Shown piece by piece: positions 34,843 to 42,442 of a stretch of DNA of 64,000 bases. The DNA is from Mycobacterium sp. DL592 (lineage in GTDB: Bacteria; Actinomycetota; Actinomycetes; Mycobacteriales; Mycobacteriaceae). The stretch covers positions 4,658,527-4,722,526 of the forward strand of contig NZ_CP050192.1 in assembly GCF_011694515.1 (NCBI RefSeq). The letters run 5' to 3'. A program made the translations under genes and the position numbers. The notes under the pieces were generated by a model that had not been told where the DNA came from, searched no databases, and saw only the letters and a program-made list of their open reading frames with translations. The stretch's first letter is position 1. Every line of letters starts with the position of its first letter.

Positions 34843-35543
34843 GCCTGGGCCTTGATCGACGTGCGCGGAATGCGGTAGTCCTCGCGTAGCACCTTGGCGA
34901 CGGCCCGGGTGGTGCGGTTGTCGGTCGCGACCCAGCCGAAGTGGTCTTCGGCGTCGTAGGCGGCCGCGCTGACGGCGTCGACAAGGGCTGCACCGGTCTC
35001 CCCGCGGTCTATCCAGACGACGCCGGCGTCCCGGGCGACCGGAAGTGTCCGGTCGTCGTCGTGGCCGGCGCCCAGAAAGACTTTCGCCGGCGTATCGCCG
35101 ATGGCATCGAGAAGGGTGTTGATCGCGGGCAACGACGCGGTGTCACCGACGATCAGGTATCCGGCCGGCTGTGGCACCGGGAGGGTGAAGTTGCTTCCCA
35201 GCACGGTGGCGCCGATCGTGTCACCGGGCCGGGCCGCACACGCCCACCGGGATGCGATGCCGTCGTGCAGCGCGAATTCGATGTCCACCGAGTCGTTGTC
35301 GGGGTCGGCATTGACCAGGGTGTAGCCGCGTTGGTGCAGTTTGGCGCCGTCGGGAAACCACATCCGCACCCACATGGTCGGATGGACGGGACGGTCGGCC
35401 AGCAGTCCCCCGGCGGAAAAGTTCAGTCGCAGAAAGTGTTCGGTGATCTGCTCGCGGCCGGTGACGGTTAGTTCGTAGTCGCCGGCCCGCAGCAGTTTGA
35501 GCATGGCGCCCTGCCAGCCGCGGGACAGTTTGGTGTCGGTCAT
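34821..35543 (-). CDS. Siderophore-interacting FAD-binding reductase (SIP family)
   Basis: A 240-aa cytosolic flavoprotein of the SIP (ViuB-like) family, which reduces ferric siderophores inside the cell with NAD(P)H. The FAD motif is QRGYTLVNADPDND (about 74-87), followed by GDTIGATVLGSNFTLP. A C-terminal nucleotide domain begins GYLIVGDTASLPAINTLLDAI (about 126). ATG 35543 has GGAG upstream, and the frame above it is noise. It lies 14 nt after eccE3 in the same direction, so it is probably the last gene of the mbt/ESX-3 transcript. In M. tuberculosis ESX-3 has no such tail gene. The likely substrate is the ferric form of the siderophore made by this cluster. Confidence 0.85.
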   Translation of the reverse strand: MTDTKLSRGWQGAMLKLLRAGDYELTVTGREQITEHFLRLNFSAGGLLADRPVHPTMWVRMWFPDGAKLHQRGYTLVNADPDNDSVDIEFALHDGIASRWACAARPGDTIGATVLGSNFTLPVPQPAGYLIVGDTASLPAINTLLDAIGDTPAKVFLGAGHDDDRTLPVARDAGVVWIDRGETGAALVDAVSAAAYDAEDHFGWVATDNRTTRAVAKVLREDYRIPRTSIKAQAYWAEGA

Positions 35544-35557
35544 CGGTTCTCCATTTC

Positions 35558-36421
35558 TCACGTGAGCAGTCGGGTGCTCGACAACGGGTGAAGTGCGGCG
35601 AGTGCGCTGGCCTGGCGGCCGGTGAGCGCTGCCTGGCCCGGAAGCGGATGCGGTGGGTCCTCGGTGCGTATCGCAATGCCGGTACTGATGCGCGGATCCG
35701 CACGGGTGCCGGTGATCTCGACCACCGACCAGCATTCGGTGGCCTCGCTGCCGACGGTCGGTTCGGCGTTGCCGTAGGCGGTGAGGAATCCGCGTGCATC
35801 GCGGACCGACCGCCAGCCTTCGCGGGCATCAGCGGCGAGCATCTCGGGCACCTGGTCGGGTTCGACGAGATGCGCGGTCCAGCCCCGATCGTCCAGGTGC
35901 TCGACGAGTCGGCGGGCCGCATTCCGTGCGGTGGCCCGCAGCGGTATCCGCGTGGATCTAGCCTGCAGGGCAGCCAGATTGGCTGCCGCGCTGAACCGTA
36001 GTCCGATCCACATCCTGCGGTCGTCGCCGGCCAGGCGGGTGGTGATGCGGATCGAATCGCACTGCAGGCCAAAGCGGTTGAGGTATCCGGCCAGCATCTC
36101 GGTCGGGGGTTCACGCGTACCGCCGTCGACGCGCAGCAGCACTGTCGTGACCGCGTCGAGGTCGGTGACACTCTCGTGCACCGTGGGAATACGGATCGAT
36201 CTGGGCTGCAGCGCAATTCGGGCGCGCTGGCCCAGGATCGTGGTGACGAAACAGCCACGCCACCACGCCAAGACCGTCAAGGTCAGCACGGCGGCGCAGG
36301 CGAGCACCCATCGGTCGGTCGACGATGCCCAGGGATAGGCGAAGGCCGCGGACATCACCGCCACCACAGCGACAGTCAGCCGGACGCTACCGGGCAGTGG
36401 CGGGCGCGTCATCCGGCTCAT
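35558..36421 (-). CDS. eccE3: ESX-3 membrane component EccE3
   Basis: A 287-aa EccE. Two hydrophobic helices are near the N-terminus (about 14-30 VRLTVAVVAVMSAAFAY and 38-55). The rest is a cytoplasmic domain that sits at the edge of the ESX membrane complex. ATG 36421 overlaps the mycP3 stop by 4 nt; a second Met at codon 4 is an alternative. The length is slightly shorter than M. tuberculosis EccE3. It is the last core gene of the locus, with a siderophore reductase following after 14 nt. Confidence 0.87.
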   Translation of the reverse strand: MSRMTRPPLPGSVRLTVAVVAVMSAAFAYPWASSTDRWVLACAAVLTLTVLAWWRGCFVTTILGQRARIALQPRSIRIPTVHESVTDLDAVTTVLLRVDGGTREPPTEMLAGYLNRFGLQCDSIRITTRLAGDDRRMWIGLRFSAAANLAALQARSTRIPLRATARNAARRLVEHLDDRGWTAHLVEPDQVPEMLAADAREGWRSVRDARGFLTAYGNAEPTVGSEATECWSVVEITGTRADPRISTGIAIRTEDPPHPLPGQAALTGRQASALAALHPLSSTRLLT

Positions 36422-37770
36422 GTGGGCTCCCTGTTTCGGCGGCGCGCGACTACGACAGCGGCGGCGACGGCCAGCAGTGCGGTACCGACGAAGGCGACGT
36501 TTCGCGGGGTGTGATCGGTCGGCGGCGGTGGCACGGGAGCGGCCAGGCGTCTCGCGGTCGCGACAGACTCGTTCGGTGGGTTGACCGCCCAGGTGAGGGC
36601 GCCGATCGGGTCGAGGGTTCCGGCCCCGACGAGGTTCGACGGGGCCTGCGCGGCATTGTGCGCGGTGGCCGTCAGGCGCCGCACCACCTCCGCGGCGGGC
36701 ATGTCCGGGTAGCGGCTGCGCACCACCGCGGCCGCACCGGCGACATAGGCGGCGGCGAACCCGCTGCCATCCAGTGCCGTCATGGTGCCGCGGCCGTCCG
36801 GCGTCCCGTCGGCCAGGCCGCCGGCTCCGTCGTTGCTCAGCGACACGATGTTCGTACCGGGTGCAGCGATGCCCACCCACGGACCGGCCATGGTGAACGC
36901 CGCAGGCTGACCGTCGGCGGCCAGCGCACCGGCCGACAACACGTACGGCTGCCACCATGACGGGATCGACACCGAGGTGACGGCGGCCCAGTTGCGTGGA
37001 TCCGACGGTTGCGCCGGGCTGCCGAGCGGATTGGACGAACAGCCGTCGGCGACCGCAGGGCCACCGGAATCCCCTGCAGCGGCGACGATCACGGCGTCCT
37101 TGTCGACGGCGGCGTAACGCAGTGCCGCTCCGAGGGCTTGCTGGTCGCCCACCTGGTCGGCTGTCAGGCAGGTGGCCGTCGCCATGCTGATCACCGTGGC
37201 ACCGAGGTCGGCGGCGCGCACCACCGCGCGGGCCAGGGTTGCGATGTTCACCCGAGCCGCGACCTCGCGGGGGTCCTCCCCTGCCGCACTGGGTGCGAAT
37301 CGCGGCGAGGACTGCCGGATCGACAGCAGCCGGGCCCCCGGTGCCACACCGACGAAGCCGTCGGGTCCCGGCTGGCCACCGATGATCCCGGCGACCGCGG
37401 TTCCGTGCCCGTCACAGTCGGTCAGCCCGTCGCCGGCGGACAGAAAGTCGCCTCCGCCGGTCACATTCGGGAGTCGGGGACCGGGCTGGACTCCGGTGTC
37501 GATGACGGCCACGGTCTGCCCTTCGCCGCGCGAATAGTTCGCGACCGCAGAGATGTTCAGCATCTGCTGGTTGACAGTCACCGATGCAGGATCGGCGCCG
37601 GGACGCATCGCTGTCTGCACGCACTCGGCGCGCTGGCTCATCACCGCGACCGGGCCGGCCGCACCCGACGGCGGCGGCACAGCGGGGTCGGCGACCGGCG
37701 GGCTCAGCGCGGCGGCGGAGGGCCCGGTGACCAGCAGGGCCACCGCGACCATCGCGGCGGTGCGCATCAT
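36418..37770 (-). CDS. mycP3: Mycosin protease MycP3
   Basis: A 450-aa subtilisin-like protease anchored outside the membrane and needed for ESX assembly. A signal peptide (about 1-21) is followed by the catalytic triad in AVIDTGVQPG (Asp about 91), DCDGHGTAVAGI (His about 119) and LDGSGFAAAYVAG (Ser about 333). The C-terminal helix VAFVGTALLAVAAAVVVARR (about 425-444) is the membrane anchor. The ATG overlaps the eccD3 stop by 4 nt. It has the normal mycosin length and intact active site. Confidence 0.92.
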   Translation of the reverse strand: MMRTAAMVAVALLVTGPSAAALSPPVADPAVPPPSGAAGPVAVMSQRAECVQTAMRPGADPASVTVNQQMLNISAVANYSRGEGQTVAVIDTGVQPGPRLPNVTGGGDFLSAGDGLTDCDGHGTAVAGIIGGQPGPDGFVGVAPGARLLSIRQSSPRFAPSAAGEDPREVAARVNIATLARAVVRAADLGATVISMATATCLTADQVGDQQALGAALRYAAVDKDAVIVAAAGDSGGPAVADGCSSNPLGSPAQPSDPRNWAAVTSVSIPSWWQPYVLSAGALAADGQPAAFTMAGPWVGIAAPGTNIVSLSNDGAGGLADGTPDGRGTMTALDGSGFAAAYVAGAAAVVRSRYPDMPAAEVVRRLTATAHNAAQAPSNLVGAGTLDPIGALTWAVNPPNESVATARRLAAPVPPPPTDHTPRNVAFVGTALLAVAAAVVVARRRNREPT

Positions 37771-39161
37771 CGATCCAGGACCCAGGCGAAGATGCCGACG
37801 AGGTAGGCAGCCACCGGAATCAACGAGGCATCCAGCGCGGCCGCCGCGAATCCCACCAGCCGCCGCACCGGCAACGAATAGCGTTGGGCCGAAGCCAGAT
37901 CCGGGTTAGCAGCTACCAGCACCCACACCGCGGTCATTGCAGCGAGCGCCATCAGGGTCCACATGGCAGCGACGAACTGGCGGTCGGCGACGTACATCAT
38001 CAACAGTGCGCAGCCGACCAGGAACGGCTGAGCCAGCAGCCAGGCCTTGCACGCGGCGCTGTCCCATACCCGGGAACGCAGGGCTGCCGCAGCCGCGGCA
38101 GCCGCGATCAGGTACCAGCCCCATCCCGTGGGACCGCCCGGTGCCGACGCGACGAGCAGCGATCCCGCCACCGATACCAACACTGCCCCCGCGATCAGGC
38201 CGGTTTGGTGTGCTTCGGCGACACGCACCCGGCGCGGCAGATCGGCGAGCAGCCGGTCGGGCACGCCGGCCGGGATCGGATCACCTGGTGCTGGGATGAC
38301 CGGCAGCGGAAACCGGGCCCATGTCGCGGCGATCTGTGGGGCCGACACGGTGACCAGCAGTCCGATGACGATCAGCGCGCAGCCCACCGCGATGCCGGAC
38401 AGCTGCCACAGTGCGGCTGCACCCGTCGCCAGAAGTGTTGCAAGACTGACGATCCCGGTGGTGGTGAACACAGCGACCCCGTCGTCGCTCTGTGTCAGGA
38501 CGATCACCGACCATGCCGCGACACCCGCGGCCGCCAGCATCACCTGCGCTGGCCCCCACGTCCCCGGGACGACAAGCCAGAACGCCGATGCGATCGGTAC
38601 CAGTGCCGCCACCGACACCTCGGTGGCGATCCGCACGGAGTACCTGCGCAGTACGAGGCCCGCCGCGGCGGACAGCGCGGCCAGCGCCGACACCGCATAG
38701 AGCCCGGTGACCGAGCCGGTTGCGGCGCGGTGCGCGAATGCCACCGCCGACAACGCCACGACGAAGGTGACGAACGCGAGTCGGGCACCGCCGCGCAGCC
38801 GCTCCGGACCCCACGGGCGCATACGGGCTGCGGAGAAGATGACCGCCGCGTCGGCGACATCCTCGACCACGCCGGGCGATGTGTGCCGATGCGACACCGG
38901 CTGCAGTGCCAGCAGATCACCGTCGACGACACCGACGGTGTCGAGGCTGGCATCGACGCTGAACGGTGCGCCCCCGATCGGGGCCAGCGTCAGCGGCGTC
39001 AGGTCACCGTCATTGGCAGCCGAATCCGGTTTCGGGACCAAGCGGACCACCGCGGGCACGATCTCGCGCAGCGGAACTTCGGTGGGCACGGCCACGTCGG
39101 TGATCCGGCCGTAGGCCAGAACGGCGATGCGCACGATCGGCAGCACCGGAGTTTGGGTCAT
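37767..39161 (-). CDS. eccD3: ESX-3 membrane channel component EccD3
   Basis: A 464-aa EccD. A ubiquitin-like cytoplasmic domain (about 1-95, starting MTQTPVLPIVRIAVLAYGR) is followed by about 11 transmembrane helices from residue 130 to the end. Two EccD copies per protomer form a large membrane barrel in ESX complexes. It starts 15 nt after espG3 and overlaps mycP3 by 4 nt. The length agrees with M. tuberculosis EccD3 (Rv0290). Confidence 0.92.
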   Translation of the reverse strand: MTQTPVLPIVRIAVLAYGRITDVAVPTEVPLREIVPAVVRLVPKPDSAANDGDLTPLTLAPIGGAPFSVDASLDTVGVVDGDLLALQPVSHRHTSPGVVEDVADAAVIFSAARMRPWGPERLRGGARLAFVTFVVALSAVAFAHRAATGSVTGLYAVSALAALSAAAGLVLRRYSVRIATEVSVAALVPIASAFWLVVPGTWGPAQVMLAAAGVAAWSVIVLTQSDDGVAVFTTTGIVSLATLLATGAAALWQLSGIAVGCALIVIGLLVTVSAPQIAATWARFPLPVIPAPGDPIPAGVPDRLLADLPRRVRVAEAHQTGLIAGAVLVSVAGSLLVASAPGGPTGWGWYLIAAAAAAAALRSRVWDSAACKAWLLAQPFLVGCALLMMYVADRQFVAAMWTLMALAAMTAVWVLVAANPDLASAQRYSLPVRRLVGFAAAALDASLIPVAAYLVGIFAWVLDR

Positions 39162-39176
39162 CGTTGTCGTCTCCTG

Positions 39177-39992
39177 TTACGTTCGGTGCTCGGCGAATTC
39201 GCGGACCAGCACGGACTCCGGGAACCAGCGACCCGCGGGCAGAGTGTCGCTGAGCCGCTCGAGCGCTGCGCTGATCGCCAGCGGTGTGCCGGGGGCGAAC
39301 GTGGACAGCCACGTCCCGTCGTCGGCCCGATGTGGGCTGACCAGCAGTCGACCGAGCGGCGTGTCGACGATGCCGACGCCGACGTCGCTGAGGCGGTGCA
39401 CGCCGTCGCGGGCGCATCCGGCCCGCACCTCCACATAGCTGCGCGGTCCTGTGAACACCGAGCGGACCAGGGCGGCCGCCGACGGCGGGATGCCCAGAAA
39501 GTCCAGGACGCTGTCCACCTCAGCCCCAGCGCGCAGCCGATCGTCGGCGCGTTGACCCACCCGCATGGGCATGACGAACTCGGTGAACCGCGCCGCCGCC
39601 CGTCCCTGCAACGGCGTGGTGACCGCGGCAGCGAGCAGATCGGGAGCGGTGACGTCGAGTTCGGTGAGGGTAACCAGGTGGCCGCTGCGCAGCACTGCGA
39701 CGGTGCTCTCCCCACGGCGGGCGACCAGTCCCCGCAGCATGCGGGCCTCGCTGCCGCGCACATAGCGCAGTTCCAGCCAGAGCTCGGGTGCGCACGCGGT
39801 GCGCGTCCAGCGGGCGACCGCCGGATCGACGGCTCCGCGCGCTGACAACACACCCATGCTCGTCAGCTCGGCGTGGGGATCGGCCTGCGGCGGGGTGATC
39901 GCCAGCACCCACGGAAATGACCCGGCGCCAATGCTTTCCGCGACGAGCCACGCCGCATCGGCGGTGAGCTCGACCGCGTTATGTGCGGGCAC
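39177..39992 (-). CDS. espG3: ESX-3 PE/PPE chaperone EspG3
   Basis: A 271-aa cytosolic chaperone that binds the helical tip of ESX-3 PPE proteins, here PPE4 and its PE5 partner, and keeps them soluble for export. The N-terminus AVELTADAAWLVAESIGAGS and the sheet-rich middle match EspG3. The start is GTG 39992, 3 nt after the esxH stop, so translation is coupled. No unusual features. Confidence 0.9.
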   Translation of the reverse strand: MPAHNAVELTADAAWLVAESIGAGSFPWVLAITPPQADPHAELTSMGVLSARGAVDPAVARWTRTACAPELWLELRYVRGSEARMLRGLVARRGESTVAVLRSGHLVTLTELDVTAPDLLAAAVTTPLQGRAAARFTEFVMPMRVGQRADDRLRAGAEVDSVLDFLGIPPSAAALVRSVFTGPRSYVEVRAGCARDGVHRLSDVGVGIVDTPLGRLLVSPHRADDGTWLSTFAPGTPLAISAALERLSDTLPAGRWFPESVLVREFAEHRT

Positions 39993-39995
39993 GGC

Positions 39996-40283
39996 TCAGC
40001 CCCACTTTGCGCCTTCGGCTTGATCTCGGGCATGCATCGACAGGGTGTTCGTCTCGTGGGTGGTGGCCATCGCACGGTAGGCGCGCACCAGCTCCTCCAT
40101 CGCCAGGTTCCACTGGGCCTGCCAGGCCTGGTAGGTCATCCCGGTGTCGCCCTGCCAGGCACCCTGCAAGGCGGCCTGCTCGGTGGCGATGTCAGCGCCG
40201 ACGGCCTGCAATGTGCCCGCGTAGCCGGCCATGTCACCGGCGTGGGCGAGCATCGCGGGGTAGTTGTACATGATCTGAGACAT
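39996..40283 (-). CDS. esxH: ESX-3 secreted WXG100 protein EsxH
   Basis: A 95-aa WXG100 protein, clearly EsxH (TB10.4): [20 protein letters not shown] at the start, the WQG turn at 43-45, and the C-terminal secretion signal in [11 protein letters not shown] (Y-x3-D/E region, 69-79). It forms a heterodimer with EsxG and is exported by ESX-3 for siderophore-mediated iron and zinc uptake. Of the zinc site residues I remember for the M. tuberculosis protein (His14, His70, His76, Glu77), position 70 is Arg here, while a new His is at 84. It starts by 1-nt overlap with the esxG stop. Confidence 0.96.
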   Translation of the reverse strand: MSQIMYNYPAMLAHAGDMAGYAGTLQAVGADIATEQAALQGAWQGDTGMTYQAWQAQWNLAMEELVRAYRAMATTHETNTLSMHARDQAEGAKWG

Positions 40284-40576
40284 CAGAACCCTCCGTATGT
40301 CGTTGCTGCAGCGGCATCTTGGGCGACGTAGCTACCGCCGGCCTCGCCGAGGTTCAGCTGTGCGATGTCGAGCAGCGAGTTCACCTTGGCGGCGACCTCG
40401 ACGAATCGGGCGTGGGACGCCTGGAACGCGGCCGCGGCCTCACCGATGTGGAACGCCTGGGCGGACATCGCGGCCTGTTCGGCCTGGGCGATGGTGGAGC
40501 GCATCAGTGCGGTCTTGGCGCCGAACGCGGCCTCGGCGGCCACGATCTGCGGGATGTGGGCATCGAGCATGCTCAC
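40283..40576 (-). CDS. esxG: ESX-3 secreted WXG100 protein EsxG
   Basis: A 97-aa protein, the EsxH partner. It begins from GTG 40576 as [10 protein letters not shown], equal in length to M. tuberculosis EsxG, which decides the start. The typical middle [20 protein letters not shown] carries the family turn (usually W-x-G, here H-x-G at 43-45 as in EsxG). The end is [11 protein letters not shown]. It follows PPE4 by 13 nt and is exported with EsxH. Confidence 0.95.
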   Translation of the reverse strand: MSMLDAHIPQIVAAEAAFGAKTALMRSTIAQAEQAAMSAQAFHIGEAAAAFQASHARFVEVAAKVNSLLDIAQLNLGEAGGSYVAQDAAAATTYGGF

Positions 40577-40589
40577 GGTGGTTCTCCAA

Positions 40590-42131
40590 TCAGTCTCGGT
40601 GGGTGTCGGTGTCGTCCTGGTCGTCCCAGGTGGCCGGGAGCATCGGCATGGTGGGACGCTCGCCGGGGAATCCCCCGGCAAGTTCGGCGAGCCCGGCGGC
40701 GGTGACGGCGCCACGGCCGGTGCGGGTCTCGGTTCCGGTGAACCCGATCTGTCCTGCGCCACGATCGGAGGTCGAGACGGTCGGTGGTGGGCTCGACTCT
40801 TGTTGCGGCGGGCCGCTGTCGAGGTCCATGTATTCGTCGCGGTGGCCGCGGTCCTTGGCCTGCTGACCACGGCGGCGCCGGGCACGTGAGGCGGTCCGCT
40901 GGCCGGCAAGAGCCGCCGCGGCGGGCGCCTCCGCCGGGACCGCGGCCTTGCTCGAGCCGCCCTCGGTGAACGTCGGTCCCGGACCGTCGTCGGGGTCGGT
41001 CCCGGCGACGGCATACAAGATGCCCTGTGCCGCAGGAACCGTCGCGGTGGCAGCGGGCGCGGGCGTCGGCGCCGCGGTGCCCGCCGGTGCGGCGGGCGCG
41101 GCAGCGGGTACGGTCGGCGCGGAGGTCGACACCGGCCACAGGCCGGGACGCTGTGCCTGGGCGGGTTCCGGTAGCGCCTGGGCCCCGGGCGCCGCGGTGG
41201 GCACCGGAGCCTGGATGGCCAGCAGGCCGAGCAGTGGGAGTGCGGCCCCCAGGGCCAGCGGCAACCACAGCGGTGCGGACAGGACCAGACCCCAGGTGGT
41301 CCAGCCGAGCGGCTGGAAGATCGCCTGGTACAGCAGCGCCGACAGCAGTGGCCCCCAGGTGGTCAGCGCCTGCGCCGGATTGGTGGCGAAGTCGACCAGT
41401 ATCTGCTGGATCGTGGAGACCGGGTTGGTGAGGAAGTCCCAGATGAGATCGCCGTCGGGAAGCGACTTGATGTAGGACTCCAACAGGTCGACGATGACGT
41501 TGGAATTGCTCAGCGCGCCTGCGGATTCACCTGCCTGTGCCTGCGCGGCAGCACCCATGGCCAGGTCAGCCGATGCGGCGGCCTCTGCTCCCGGCACGGT
41601 GATCATCGGCGCGGGCGTGATGCGTGGTGCCGCGGCCAGTGCGGTGCCGGCGACGGCCTGGTACACGCTCATCGTGGTCGCCGCCTGAATCCACATCCGC
41701 ACGTAGTCGGCTTCGTTGACGGCGATGGGGATGGAGTTGATGCCGAAGAAGTTGGTAGCCAACAACACCGAGTGGGTGAGGTGGTTGGCGGTCAGCTCGG
41801 CCACCGTCGGCATCGTGGCCAGTGCCGTCATGTAGGCGGCCGCGGCGCTCTGCTGCTGGACGGCTACCCCGGCACTGTCGAGGCTGGCCTGCTCGAGCCA
41901 CATCAGGTACGGGGTATGGGCGGCGACATACTGCGCGGCGCTGGGCCCCTGCCACGACCCGGCCTGCACGTCGGCGAGCATCGCGGCCAGTTCCGCTGCC
42001 GTCGTGGAATATTCGCCGCTCAGGGCGCTCCATGCCGACGCCGACGCCAGCAGTGGGCCCGCGCCGGGACCTGCGCTCAGGAGCGCCGAGTGGACTTCGG
42101 GAGGGGTCGCCAACCACACTGGGGCGGTCAT
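40590..42131 (-). CDS. PPE4: ESX-3 PPE protein PPE4
   Basis: A 513-aa PPE protein. The N-terminal PPE domain (about 1-175) begins [20 protein letters not shown] and has the WQG of the helical turn in [12 protein letters not shown] (about 58-69). A hydrophobic middle segment (about 270-310) and a long Ala/Pro-rich, then acidic and Arg-rich C-terminal region follow. In M. tuberculosis PPE4 with PE5 is needed for mycobactin-dependent iron use. It overlaps PE5 by 4 nt and is presumably its dimer partner, with EspG3 as chaperone. Confidence 0.92.
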   Translation of the reverse strand: MTAPVWLATPPEVHSALLSAGPGAGPLLASASAWSALSGEYSTTAAELAAMLADVQAGSWQGPSAAQYVAAHTPYLMWLEQASLDSAGVAVQQQSAAAAYMTALATMPTVAELTANHLTHSVLLATNFFGINSIPIAVNEADYVRMWIQAATTMSVYQAVAGTALAAAPRITPAPMITVPGAEAAASADLAMGAAAQAQAGESAGALSNSNVIVDLLESYIKSLPDGDLIWDFLTNPVSTIQQILVDFATNPAQALTTWGPLLSALLYQAIFQPLGWTTWGLVLSAPLWLPLALGAALPLLGLLAIQAPVPTAAPGAQALPEPAQAQRPGLWPVSTSAPTVPAAAPAAPAGTAAPTPAPAATATVPAAQGILYAVAGTDPDDGPGPTFTEGGSSKAAVPAEAPAAAALAGQRTASRARRRRGQQAKDRGHRDEYMDLDSGPPQQESSPPPTVSTSDRGAGQIGFTGTETRTGRGAVTAAGLAELAGGFPGERPTMPMLPATWDDQDDTDTHRD

Positions 42132-42442
42132 CGGCCTCCCCGTGCGATCGCATACGACGCGGTGGCCGCGGCGTCGGTGGCGGCATAGCCCGCGCCGGAC
42201 TCGCCGACGGCCACCCCGGACCGGCCCAACTCGGTGATCCCCTGGGTGGCCACCTCGGCATGCTCGGCACCCTGGGCGCTGAAACCCGCCGCCGTCTGCA
42301 GCGATACGGGGTCGCTGGCCGGCGGCACAACGGCGGTGACCAGAGGGGCGGTCGCGGCGTGCGCGGCGGCCAACCGCGCGGTGAGCGTTTCTACGGCCGC
42401 GCTGGCGGCGGCCAGTCCTTCGGGAACGACACGCAGCGTCAT
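42128..42442 (-). CDS. PE5: ESX-3 PE protein PE5
   Basis: A 104-aa PE protein: [20 protein letters not shown] at the start, two long helices, and a C-terminal [20 protein letters not shown] that contains the Y-x3-D/E export signal (YAATD). It has no extra C-terminal domain. The ATG overlaps the eccC3 stop and the 3' end overlaps PPE4, each by 4 nt, so the pair is translated together. Confidence 0.93.
   Translation of the reverse strand: MTLRVVPEGLAAASAAVETLTARLAAAHAATAPLVTAVVPPASDPVSLQTAAGFSAQGAEHAEVATQGITELGRSGVAVGESGAGYAATDAAATASYAIARGGR

Noticed and set aside
37884..39845. Plus-strand open frame of 653 codons
   Set aside because: Antisense to eccD3 and espG3, rich in Arg/Gly/His/Gln with no recognisable domain; a high-GC shadow of the real minus-strand genes.
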